NCBI GenBank assembly: GCA_003168295.1
Contig: PMST01000601.1
Location: 1 to 18,813, forward strand
DNA: 18,813 nucleotides
Source of the DNA: Actinomycetota bacterium
GTDB lineage: Bacteria > Actinomycetota > Actinomycetes > Streptosporangiales > Streptosporangiaceae
Reading direction: 5' to 3'
Part shown: in pieces, positions 12,343-18,813 of the stretch
Layout of the letters: each line of letters opens with the position of its first letter
Position numbering within the stretch: the stretch's first letter is position 1
Position numbers and translations under genes: made by a program
Notes under the pieces: generated by a model
The model's input: only the letters and a program-made list of their open reading frames with translations
What the model was told of the DNA's origin: nothing
The model's database searches: none

Positions 12343-14004
12343 TCAGGTGGCGTAGTGGTCGGTGTGCTCGGCTCGCAGCCTGTACTTGAGCACCTTGCCG
12401 CCTACGGTCTCGGGCAGGTCGCCCGCGAACACCACCGACTTGGGGGTCTCGTAGCCGGCCAGGCTGGCCCGGCAGTGCTTGATCAGGTCGTCCTCGCTGG
12501 CTCGCGCCCCGTCCCGGAGCACCACCACGGCGGTCACGGCCTCGCTCCAGCGGGGATGCGGCAGCCCGATGACCGCGGCCTTGGCCACGTCCGGGTGCTG
12601 GGCGAGCACCGCCTCCACCCGCAGGCTGGACACGTTCTCGCCGCCGGTCTTGACGATGTCCTTGTACCGGTCGACCATGATCCGCAGGCCGGCGTCGTCG
12701 TAGACGCAGCTGTCCCCCGAATGGAACCAGCCGTAGCGGAACGCGTGGGAGGTCGCGGCCTCGTCCCGGTAATAGCCTGCCATCACGGCCGGCGACCGGT
12801 ACACGGCCTCGCCCGCTATGCCGGGCTGGTTCGCCAGGTCGGTTCCGTCCGGGTCAAGCACGGTCGAGGCCAGGATCGGGCTCGGCACCCCGACGTAATT
12901 GTCCTGTGGCGCTGTCGCCGCGTAGAGCTCGGGCCACTCGTCCGGCCAGAACCGGTGGCAGGAGATCGACTCGGTCTGGCCGAAGATCTCGAACGCGCAC
13001 AGGTCCTCGCCGCAGTGCCGCTTCATCGAGGCCAGCGTGTCCGGGGGCAGCGCGGCCCAGCCGTACACGATCACGGTCAGGCTGTGCGCGTCCAGATCGG
13101 GCCGTTCGGTGAGTGCCGCGTCGACAGCCCGCACCATGGCCGGCGACCCGGCCCACAGCGCGGTCACCTGGTCTTGGGCGATCATCTCGGCGATGTGCTC
13201 GGCGTTGGGTTTACGGCCAAGCACCAGCGTGCCACCGGACAGGAACACGGAGTAAGTGAATGGCTGATCACCTACGTGATAGATCATCGGCAGGTACGTG
13301 CCGACCTTCAGGTCGGACTCGAGCCGGAGCCCTCGGGTTAGCGAGAGCGCGAACCCGAATCCGGCCGAGTAGCTGCACGCATGCGAGATCATCACGCCTT
13401 TGGGCAGCGCCGTGGTGCCCGAGGTGAACAGGATCTCCCAGATGTCGTCGGCGTGGATCTCGACGTCCGGCTCGGCTACCGGCTGGCCGGCGATGAACTC
13501 GGTGAACGAGACGCTCGGCGGGGCGGGCGGCCCGCCGATGGCAATGGTGATTCCGGGCTGCAGGTCTTTGGCGGCGAACGACAGCTCCGCCTTGGGCCAC
13601 AACTCGGCGTCCACGATGGCCAGCTTCGGCTGGACCAGATCGATCATGGCGGTCACCAGGTCAGGCGCCATCATCGGGTTCAGCGGCGCGGCGACCAGGC
13701 CCGCCTTGGCGATGCCGATCTTGGCCAGGTACGCCTCGACCGAGTTCTCGCAGAACAGCAGGACGACGTCCCCGTGGGTGAGCCCGCGGGCCAGCAGCGC
13801 GTGCGCCAACTGGTTCGCTATCTGGTCGGCCTGCCGGTAGGTCAGTGCCGCGAACCGCTCGTCGGCGTAGGCCCCCGGCCGGCCCACGATGGCCAGCTTG
13901 TCTGGCCGGCTCCAGGTCACCCGCTCGATCAGGTCCCCGACGCTCGTCCGCTCCCAGCGGTGGACGGCGCGCCGGTGATGCAGGCTGGTCACATCGAGGT
14001 CCAC
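12343..14004 (-). CDS. Acyl-CoA synthetase (AMP-forming), FadD-like
   Basis: 553-aa adenylate-forming ligase that would activate a carboxylic acid to an acyl-CoA using ATP. Core motifs are all present: P-loop FTSGTTALPKGVMISH (about 193-208), YGWAALPPDTLA, FEIFGQTES, GWFHSGD followed by the hinge region DRYKDIVKTGGENVSS, and the A10 lysine in ETVGGKVLKYRLR near the C terminus. The substrate is unknown; medium-chain, cyclic or aromatic acids are possible. The GTG at 14004 is preferred because GGAGG lies four bases before it. A GTG at 14028 adds eight residues and would be almost leaderless. It is divergent from an enoyl-CoA hydratase-family gene, and a 28-bp inverted repeat between them suggests shared control. 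Confidence 0.87.
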   Translation of the reverse strand: MDLDVTSLHHRRAVHRWERTSVGDLIERVTWSRPDKLAIVGRPGAYADERFAALTYRQADQIANQLAHALLARGLTHGDVVLLFCENSVEAYLAKIGIAKAGLVAAPLNPMMAPDLVTAMIDLVQPKLAIVDAELWPKAELSFAAKDLQPGITIAIGGPPAPPSVSFTEFIAGQPVAEPDVEIHADDIWEILFTSGTTALPKGVMISHACSYSAGFGFALSLTRGLRLESDLKVGTYLPMIYHVGDQPFTYSVFLSGGTLVLGRKPNAEHIAEMIAQDQVTALWAGSPAMVRAVDAALTERPDLDAHSLTVIVYGWAALPPDTLASMKRHCGEDLCAFEIFGQTESISCHRFWPDEWPELYAATAPQDNYVGVPSPILASTVLDPDGTDLANQPGIAGEAVYRSPAVMAGYYRDEAATSHAFRYGWFHSGDSCVYDDAGLRIMVDRYKDIVKTGGENVSSLRVEAVLAQHPDVAKAAVIGLPHPRWSEAVTAVVVLRDGARASEDDLIKHCRASLAGYETPKSVVFAGDLPETVGGKVLKYRLRAEHTDHYAT

Positions 14005-14038
14005 GGCGCCTCCATTGGCGTTGGGCACTAGCGTACCG

Positions 14039-14066
14039 ACATTAGTGATTCACGGTTCACTAATGT
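14039..14066. promoter_or_regulatory. 28-bp operator-like inverted repeat between divergent CoA genes
   Basis: Perfect 10-bp arms, ACATTAGTGA (14039-14048) and TCACTAATGT (14057-14066), flank an 8-bp spacer TTCACGGT. The element lies between the acyl-CoA ligase (minus) and crotonase (plus) genes and overlaps the likely promoters (TTCACG and TATACG, 17 bases apart, on the plus strand). The size resembles TetR-family operators. No TetR gene is in the window. Confidence 0.75.
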
Positions 14067-14113
14067 GTTAATATACGAGCCCAGCTCGCGGTTGTGAAGC
14101 ATGGAGTGACGCG

Positions 14114-15052
14114 ATGACAGACGCGGTCAGCTACCGGGTGCGCAACGGCGTCGCCTGGCTCACCATCGAGCGGCCCGAGGCCCGCAACGCGCTGAACGCG
14201 GCGGTCCGGGAGGGTCTTTTCGCCGGGGCCCGGCGGTTCAACGAGGACGACAGCGCCAGGGTGCTGGTGCTCACCGGGGCCGGGGAGAAGGCGTTCTGCG
14301 CCGGCGCCGACCTGAAGGAGATGGCCGCTACCGCGCTGACCGTGCCGCCGCTGGACTTCCTCCCCCAGTTCGGCCGCAACATCGAGATCGCCAAGCCGAC
14401 CATCGCCGCCGTCAACGGGGTCGCCTGGGCCGGCGGTTTCCTGCTCGCCCAGAGCTGCGACCTGTGCGTCGCGGCGGAGGGCGCGACGTTCGCCATCAGC
14501 GAGGTGAAGGTGGGCCGCGGCGCCCCGTGGGCCGCGCCGCTTTCCTGGCTCATCCCGCCCCGGATCGCGCTGCAGATACTGCTCACCGGGGACCCGATCA
14601 CGGCGGAGCGAGCTTGTGAGGTCGGGCTGGTGAACGAGGTCGTTCCGCTGGCGGAGCTGCAGTCACGGACCCAGCAGCTGGCCGAGCGGATCGCGACGAA
14701 CGCGCCGCTGTCGGTGCTGGCCGCCAAGCGCACCGCCTACCTGTCCCGGCCCGAGAAGTTCGACGAGGCCGAGCGGATCTGGGCGCCGGTTTATAACAGT
14801 GCGGACGCGCAGGAGGGGCCCGCCGCCTTCCGCGACAAGCGGAAGCCGGTCTGGACCGGGCGGTTAGCGCAGGAACTGCGTCGCGGTCGCTTGCACGGCT
14901 CGGGCCACGCGGTCCAGGGTCGGACCGGCTGCTCGCCACTGCTGCCAGTACAGCTCGACGTCCATCCCGCCGGCCGGGTCGAGGTCGACCAGGTCCGCGC
15001 CGGTGTCCTGAGCCAGCTGCAGGTCGGGGATCATGCCCCAGCCGAGTCCTAG
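14114..15052 (+). CDS. Enoyl-CoA hydratase/isomerase (crotonase) family, extended C terminus
   Basis: Crotonase-fold protein acting on acyl-CoA thioesters. Residues 1-250 make a complete protein: FCAGADLKEM oxyanion loop, NGVAWAGGFLLA (101-112), the FAISEVKVGRGAPWAAP segment, and the usual ending FRDKRKPVWTGR. The Glu144-type acid is replaced by Leu110, while the Glu164-type acid is kept as E130, so the reaction may differ from simple hydration. The frame runs 62 residues past the normal end, overlapping the convergent LysR gene by 189 bp. A TAG one base out of frame at 14865 marks the probable ancestral stop. The ATG at 14114 is preceded by GGAG eight bases upstream. It is divergent from the acyl-CoA ligase gene, probably the same pathway. 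Confidence 0.83.
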   Translation: MTDAVSYRVRNGVAWLTIERPEARNALNAAVREGLFAGARRFNEDDSARVLVLTGAGEKAFCAGADLKEMAATALTVPPLDFLPQFGRNIEIAKPTIAAVNGVAWAGGFLLAQSCDLCVAAEGATFAISEVKVGRGAPWAAPLSWLIPPRIALQILLTGDPITAERACEVGLVNEVVPLAELQSRTQQLAERIATNAPLSVLAAKRTAYLSRPEKFDEAERIWAPVYNSADAQEGPAAFRDKRKPVWTGRLAQELRRGRLHGSGHAVQGRTGCSPLLPVQLDVHPAGRVEVDQVRAGVLSQLQVGDHAPAES

Positions 15053-15745
15053 CCGGACGGCCTGGAAGAAGGGGCCGGACTCGGGTATGTAGTGGCGCGG
15101 CGGATGCAGCGGCCGGCGGGCGCGGCGGCTCAGGTACCGGTCCTGGATGGTGTCATCGCGGTCGAGCAGGACCACCGGTGCGCGGGACAGCGCGGCCACG
15201 GTCACCCCGTCAGGGAACCACCGGTCGCGGAAGGCGGCGGCCGCCCTCGGCGCGTAGTGCATCCGGCCCAGGCGCCGGACGGCACAGCCTGGCACCGGGT
15301 TCCTCGACGTGGTGACGGCGGCCATCACCTCACCCCGGCGGAGCAGCTCGGCGGTCCGGGTCTCGTCTTCGCGCCGCAGATCGAAGACCGCACCGTCCAG
15401 CTCGGCCAGCGCCGCCAGGAACCAGGTGTTCAGGCTGTCGGCATTGACCGCGAGCGCGACGACGGGCGGCCCTTCCCCGACGTCCTCGGCCTCCAGTTCG
15501 CGCAGGGCCTCGGCGCTGAGGGCCCGGATCTGGCGTGCGGCCCGGAGCAGTGTTTCGCCCGGCGTCGTGGCCCGCACCGGCTTGGACCGGATGAGAAGCA
15601 CCTGCCCCACGCTCGTTTCCAGCGCCTTCACCCGCTGGCTGACGGCGGACGGGGTCACGTGCAAGGCCCGCGCCGCGGCGTCGAAGGTTCCCTCCGAGAC
15701 GGCCGCCGCCAGCGCCTCGAGCTGGTCCGGATCCAGGTTCATCAT
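14864..15745 (-). CDS. lysG: LysR-family regulator, LysG/ArgP-like
   Basis: 293-aa LysR-type regulator. The helix-turn-helix spans about residues 8-45 (LEALAAAVSEGTFDAAARALHVTPSAVSQRVKALE), followed by the linker helix and a periplasmic-binding-protein-like effector domain (about 90-290). Similarity to LysG/ArgP, together with a divergent LysE gene 68 bp away, indicates an activator of basic amino acid export that senses Lys/Arg/His. The effector itself is inferred. The ATG at 15745 (or the next ATG at 15742) lacks a Shine-Dalgarno sequence. A TAGCAT box lies five bases upstream, so the transcript may be leaderless. Its 3' end overlaps the extended crotonase frame by 189 bp on the opposite strand. 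Confidence 0.85.
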   Translation of the reverse strand: MMNLDPDQLEALAAAVSEGTFDAAARALHVTPSAVSQRVKALETSVGQVLLIRSKPVRATTPGETLLRAARQIRALSAEALRELEAEDVGEGPPVVALAVNADSLNTWFLAALAELDGAVFDLRREDETRTAELLRRGEVMAAVTTSRNPVPGCAVRRLGRMHYAPRAAAAFRDRWFPDGVTVAALSRAPVVLLDRDDTIQDRYLSRRARRPLHPPRHYIPESGPFFQAVRLGLGWGMIPDLQLAQDTGADLVDLDPAGGMDVELYWQQWRAAGPTLDRVARAVQATATQFLR

Positions 15746-15759
15746 TAGCGATGCTAATG
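15743..15759. promoter_or_regulatory. Palindrome at the LysG start, likely autoregulatory site
   Basis: CATTAGC-GAT-GCTAATG is a perfect 7-bp-arm palindrome that overlaps the lysG start codon and lies in the lysG/lysE intergenic region. A LysR-type activator could bind here to activate lysE and repress itself. Confidence 0.55.
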
Positions 15760-15801
15760 CATCTGAAGAATGTTTAGCTGGATTTTCGGCTCCATCGTTC
15801 C

Positions 15802-15816
15802 TACGGTGGATTCATG
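15802..15816 (+). promoter_or_regulatory. Leaderless-type promoter of lysE
   Basis: TACGGT (15802-15807) matches TANNNT and is followed by six bases and the ATG at 15814. No Shine-Dalgarno sequence is present, so the lysE mRNA is probably leaderless. The -35 region is poor, as expected for an activator-dependent promoter. Confidence 0.4.
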
Positions 15817-16431
15817 CTCATCCCAGGTACGGTCGCGGCCGCGCTCGCGGGCCTGCTGTTCGGGCTGTCCCTCCTCGTCGCCATCGGCGCCCAGAACGCC
15901 TACGTGATCCGGCAGGGCATCGCCCGCGCCCACGTCCCGACGGTGGTCGCGATCTGTGCCGTCTCGGACGTGATCTTGATCGCGGCGGGCGTCGCGGGCC
16001 TCGGCGCGGTGGTCGGGCACGCCCACGGCCTGCTACTGACCGTGCGCCTGCTCGGGGCCGCCTTCCTGCTCGGCTACGCGGCGGTGGCGGCGTGGCGGGC
16101 GCTGCGGCCCAAACCGGCGACCGCCGGCGGCGCGGCGACAACCTCGTCCTGGCCGACGGTCGTGGCCACCTGCCTGGCCTTCACCTGGCTCAATCCGGCG
16201 GTCTACCTGGACACCGTGGTGCTGCTCGGCTCGGTCGCCGCGACCCGGCCGGATCCCTGGTGGTTCGGCGGCGGCGCCGCCGTGGCCAGCATTGCCTGGT
16301 TCGCCGGCCTCGGCTTCGGGGCCCGGCTGCTGGCCCCGGTCTTCCGTCAGCCCCGCGCCTGGCGGGCCATGGACGTGTTCGTCGCGGTGGTAATGATAGT
16401 GACCGCGGCGCGGGTGCTCGCCGGAGCGTAG
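15814..16431 (+). CDS. lysE: LysE/ArgO-family amino acid exporter
   Basis: 205-aa inner-membrane exporter with about six hydrophobic segments. The family signature GAQNAYVIRQG occurs at residues 25-35, and WLNPAVYLDTVVLLGS appears in the second half, as in LysE and ArgO. It exports basic amino acids (Lys, Arg), driven by ion gradients, to prevent overload during peptide breakdown. The exact substrate is inferred from the family and the neighbouring LysG-like gene. The divergent arrangement matches the Corynebacterium lysG-lysE locus. The gene converges on the HpaI-type aldolase gene, whose stop is 20 bases away. Confidence 0.9.
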   Translation: MLIPGTVAAALAGLLFGLSLLVAIGAQNAYVIRQGIARAHVPTVVAICAVSDVILIAAGVAGLGAVVGHAHGLLLTVRLLGAAFLLGYAAVAAWRALRPKPATAGGAATTSSWPTVVATCLAFTWLNPAVYLDTVVLLGSVAATRPDPWWFGGGAAVASIAWFAGLGFGARLLAPVFRQPRAWRAMDVFVAVVMIVTAARVLAGA

Positions 16432-16451
16432 CCGCGCGCTATCGAACTACC

Positions 16452-17186
16452 TCACCGAGCCGTAGCGCTGCCGGTGTCCGCCTGGGCCTGCCGGAGCTGG
16501 GCGGCGGTGTCGCGGGTCAGGGCGGCGTCGTCTGACGTGACCGTGACCAGGGTGGCGCCGGCGTCGCGGTAGCGGCGGGCGATGGCGCCCAGGGTGGCGT
16601 GCACGCCGACGGGCTTGCCCGCGGCGGCGCAGGCGGACCAGACGCGCGCCAGCGCCGGCCCCAGCACCGGGTCGTCCGGGTCGGGCGCGCAGCCCAGGGC
16701 GAGGGACAGGTCCCGGGGACCGACGTAGATCCCGTCCACGCCGTCGACAGCCAGGGTGACGTCCAACTCAGCCAGAGCGCCGGCCGACTCGACCATGACG
16801 ATGCAGAACGGCGCCTCGCCGGCCAGCGCGCCGCCTGCGGAGCGGTACCCGGCGGGCGGGTAGCGCACCGCTCCGGCCACCGCGGCGGCATCGGCGGCCG
16901 AGTCGACGTTCGGCACGATGACGCCCTCGCAGCCCAGGTCCAGGGCCCGCCCGATGTCGGCGGGGTGCGCGTGCCGGACCCGGGCCACGGGAGTCGCTCC
17001 GGCCAGACGGATGGCGCTGGTCATGCCGGGCAGGTCGGACTCGGCGGCCCCGCCGTGCTGGAGGTCGATCACCACGTAGTCCAGGCCGGCGGCGGCCAGC
17101 AGTCGGACGCTCAGCAGCGAGGGGAAGGCCGACCAGGCCCCGTAGACGGTTTCACGCGCGACGAGCCGGGAGCGGAAGGTAGGCAT
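16452..17186 (-). CDS. HpcH/HpaI-type aldolase
   Basis: 244-aa class II (metal-dependent) pyruvate aldolase of the HpcH/HpaI/citrate-lyase-beta-like family. Key residues are visible: DLQHGG with D41, Q43 and His44 (base), R69 in VARVRH, the metal ligand E133 in VMVES, and D159 in YVGPRDLSLALG. Such enzymes cleave 2-keto-4-hydroxy acids to pyruvate (or a related 2-oxoacid) and an aldehyde. The substrate here is unknown. The ATG at 17186 (MPTFRSRL) matches the family's usual start. A GTG at 17204 with GGGGCGGG upstream is an alternative adding six residues. It follows the MFS transporter gene by about 50 bp on the same strand, so co-transcription is likely. Confidence 0.87.
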   Translation of the reverse strand: MPTFRSRLVARETVYGAWSAFPSLLSVRLLAAAGLDYVVIDLQHGGAAESDLPGMTSAIRLAGATPVARVRHAHPADIGRALDLGCEGVIVPNVDSAADAAAVAGAVRYPPAGYRSAGGALAGEAPFCIVMVESAGALAELDVTLAVDGVDGIYVGPRDLSLALGCAPDPDDPVLGPALARVWSACAAAGKPVGVHATLGAIARRYRDAGATLVTVTSDDAALTRDTAAQLRQAQADTGSATAR

Positions 17187-17236
17187 GAGGCCAGCGAACC
17201 ACACCCGCCCCTGGCGGCGCGGCGGCCGGGCCGTTT

Positions 17237-18813
17237 TCAGCTAGGAGTTAACCCGGCGGCCGGCCCAGAAGCTTCAGGGTGCGCGGCTGCGGGCGCGGGC
17301 TCGGAGGGCTTGGCCGGGGGCGCGGGCGCGGGGCGGGGGCCGCGGAGGAGGGAGGCCAGGCCGGCCAGCGCGGCCAGGGCGGCCGATACGGCGAACACCA
17401 CGACCAGGCCGTGGTGGAAGGGGACGGAAATCAGGTTGGGGAAGAACTCCCGGCCGGTGAGGGCCTGGCGGCTGGCGGCCGGGAGCGAGGCGAGCACGCC
17501 GCCGGTGGCCAGCAGGTGCTGCACCGGGTTCACGCCGAGCACCGCCGCGAACAGCGACGACACCGGCGGCAGGGAGCCGATGTGGCGCGCGACGGCGGCG
17601 GGCACGCCTTCGTGCTGCAGGCCGCTGGTCAGCGTCTTCGGCAGACTGCCGGCCAGCCCGGCGATCATGAGCGAGAAGAACACCGCGATCGAGACCGCGG
17701 TGCCCGAGTTCTGGAAGGTCGAGCGCATCCCCGAGGCCGCGCCGCGCTGCCGGGCCGGGACGCTGCCCATGATCGAGGAGGAGTTGGGCGAGGCGAACAT
17801 GCCGCTGCCGATCCCGTTCGCCGCGATGAGCAGGCCGAAGGCCCAGTACGGAAAGCTGACGGGCAGCAGCATCAGGCCGATGAAGCTGCCGCCGAACACG
17901 GCCATCCCGCCCGTGGCGATGCCCCGGGAGCCGAACCGGTCGGACAGGATCCCCGACACCGGCCCCGAGACCAGGAACCCGGCGGTCAGCGGCAGCAGGA
18001 AGACCCCGGCCCACAGCGGCGTGTCGCTGAAGTTGTAGCCGTGCAGCGGCAGCCAGATCCCCTGCAGCCAGATGATGAGCATGAACTGCAGCCCGCCCCG
18101 GGCGATGGCGGTGGCCAGGCCCGCGAGGCTCCCGGCCGTGAAGGCCCGGATCCGGAACAAGCTGAGCTGGAACATCGGCTCGGCGATCCTGGTCTCGATG
18201 ATGCCGAACACCACCAGCAGGGCGACGCCGCCCGCCAGCCCGGTCACCACCCAGGGATTCGTCCAGCCCATCGTGTGCCCGCCGTACGGCTGGATGCCGT
18301 AGGTCGCGGCGATCAGGACCGCGCCCAGGCCGACGGCGAACGTGACGTTGCCCCACCAGTCGATCCGGCCGCGATGCCGCTCACCGTTGTCCCGCAGCTT
18401 GCGGTAGGCCCACCAGGTCCCGTACACCCCGACCGGCACGTTGACCCAGAAGACCGCCCGCCAGTCCAGCGCGGCCAGCAGGCCGCCCGCGACCAGGCCG
18501 ACGAACTGGCCGGCCAGGCCCGCGATCTGGTTGGTGCCCAGCGCGAAACCGCGTTGTTCGGCGGGGAACGCATCGGTCAAGATCGCGGCCGAATTCGCCA
18601 TCAGCATCGATCCCCCGACGGCCTGGAGCACCCGCCAGCCGATCAGCCACAGGGCACCGTGGCCGCCGTCGAACGGGTCGAACGAGAGCAGGATCGAGGC
18701 GAAGGTGAAGACCACGAAGCCCGCGTTGTAGGTCCGGACCCGGCCGAACATGTCCCCCAGGCGGCCGACCGTCACCACCAGCACGGCCTGGACCAGCCGG
18801 TAGCCCATGATCA
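17237..18813 (-). CDS. MFS exporter, EmrB/QacA (DHA2) type, 5' end cut by window
   Basis: Partial protein of at least 524 aa of the 14-helix drug:H+ antiporter family. The frame is still open at the window edge, and about 60 residues (helix 1 and part of helix 2) are probably missing. The ATG at 18808 is internal. Motif A, GRLGDMFGR, is at residues 15-23 of the visible part. It is followed by WRVLQAVGGSMLMANSAAI, the antiporter motif C-like GLAGQFVGLVAGG and WRAVFWVNVPVG, all typical of EmrB/QacA. The C terminus is a Pro/Ala-rich tail. It would export a toxic compound or metabolite using the proton gradient. It lies upstream of the aldolase gene on the same strand. Confidence 0.88.
   Translation of the reverse strand, partial: IMGYRLVQAVLVVTVGRLGDMFGRVRTYNAGFVVFTFASILLSFDPFDGGHGALWLIGWRVLQAVGGSMLMANSAAILTDAFPAEQRGFALGTNQIAGLAGQFVGLVAGGLLAALDWRAVFWVNVPVGVYGTWWAYRKLRDNGERHRGRIDWWGNVTFAVGLGAVLIAATYGIQPYGGHTMGWTNPWVVTGLAGGVALLVVFGIIETRIAEPMFQLSLFRIRAFTAGSLAGLATAIARGGLQFMLIIWLQGIWLPLHGYNFSDTPLWAGVFLLPLTAGFLVSGPVSGILSDRFGSRGIATGGMAVFGGSFIGLMLLPVSFPYWAFGLLIAANGIGSGMFASPNSSSIMGSVPARQRGAASGMRSTFQNSGTAVSIAVFFSLMIAGLAGSLPKTLTSGLQHEGVPAAVARHIGSLPPVSSLFAAVLGVNPVQHLLATGGVLASLPAASRQALTGREFFPNLISVPFHHGLVVVFAVSAALAALAGLASLLRGPRPAPAPPAKPSEPAPAAAHPEASGPAAGLTPS

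Noticed and set aside
14039..15759. Shared CATTAG in the two palindromes at 14039-14066 and 15743-15759 as a common regulator site
   Set aside because: The shared core is only six bases, and arm lengths and spacers differ (8 versus 3 bases), so a single regulator is not supported.

Overview
The window is very GC-rich. It has tightly packed genes, several GTG starts, leaderless-looking promoters (TANNNT placed 6-7 bases before a start codon) and typical actinobacterial families (RskA-type anti-sigma factor, LysG/LysE pair, DUF664 DinB protein, EmrB/QacA-type exporter). It looks like chromosomal DNA of a soil actinomycete, possibly Streptosporangiales or a relative. The genus cannot be fixed from the sequence. 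No tRNA, rRNA, CRISPR array, insertion sequence or phage gene was seen.

Layout. (1) 61-2557, minus: a multi-pass membrane protein followed by an alkyl-sulfatase-like metallo-beta-lactamase hydrolase. They are divergent from an HxlR regulator (2677-3330), and the shared region is unusually repeat-rich. (2) 3434-4860: a DinB/DUF664 protein converges on a two-domain YbjQ-family protein, with a hairpin across both stop codons. (3) 5008-6201, minus: a SnoaL/NTF2-like protein, a stub of an NmrA-like oxidoreductase and a HIT-like protein. (4) 6548-10711: a catabolic-looking operon (alpha/beta hydrolase, FAD aromatic monooxygenase, GntR/FCD regulator), with a second, related GntR/FCD regulator divergent from it. 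A 15-codon remnant resembling the start of a VOC-type dioxygenase leads the operon. (5) 10828-12256, minus: an orphan RskA-like anti-sigma factor and a DoxX-like membrane protein. (6) 12343-15052: an acyl-CoA ligase divergent from an enoyl-CoA hydratase/isomerase-family protein, with a 10-bp-arm inverted repeat between them. (7) 14864-16431: a LysG-like regulator divergent from a LysE exporter. (8) 16452-18813, minus: an MFS exporter (cut by the window edge) and an HpaI-type aldolase.

How the genes may work together. The hydroxylase, the hydrolase and the ring-cleavage-enzyme remnant resemble a meta-cleavage aromatic pathway that has lost its dioxygenase. The acyl-CoA ligase, the crotonase and the HpaI aldolase would suit breakdown of aromatic or branched acids, but they are separate transcription units and no substrate can be assigned. 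The LysG/LysE pair probably forms a basic amino acid efflux switch.

I found no clearly new multi-gene system. The most unusual points are the remnant minigene with start-stop coupling, the loss of the crotonase stop codon so that it reads antisense into the LysR gene, the tandem Shine-Dalgarno array before the membrane protein gene, and several strong operator-like palindromes in divergent intergenic regions.
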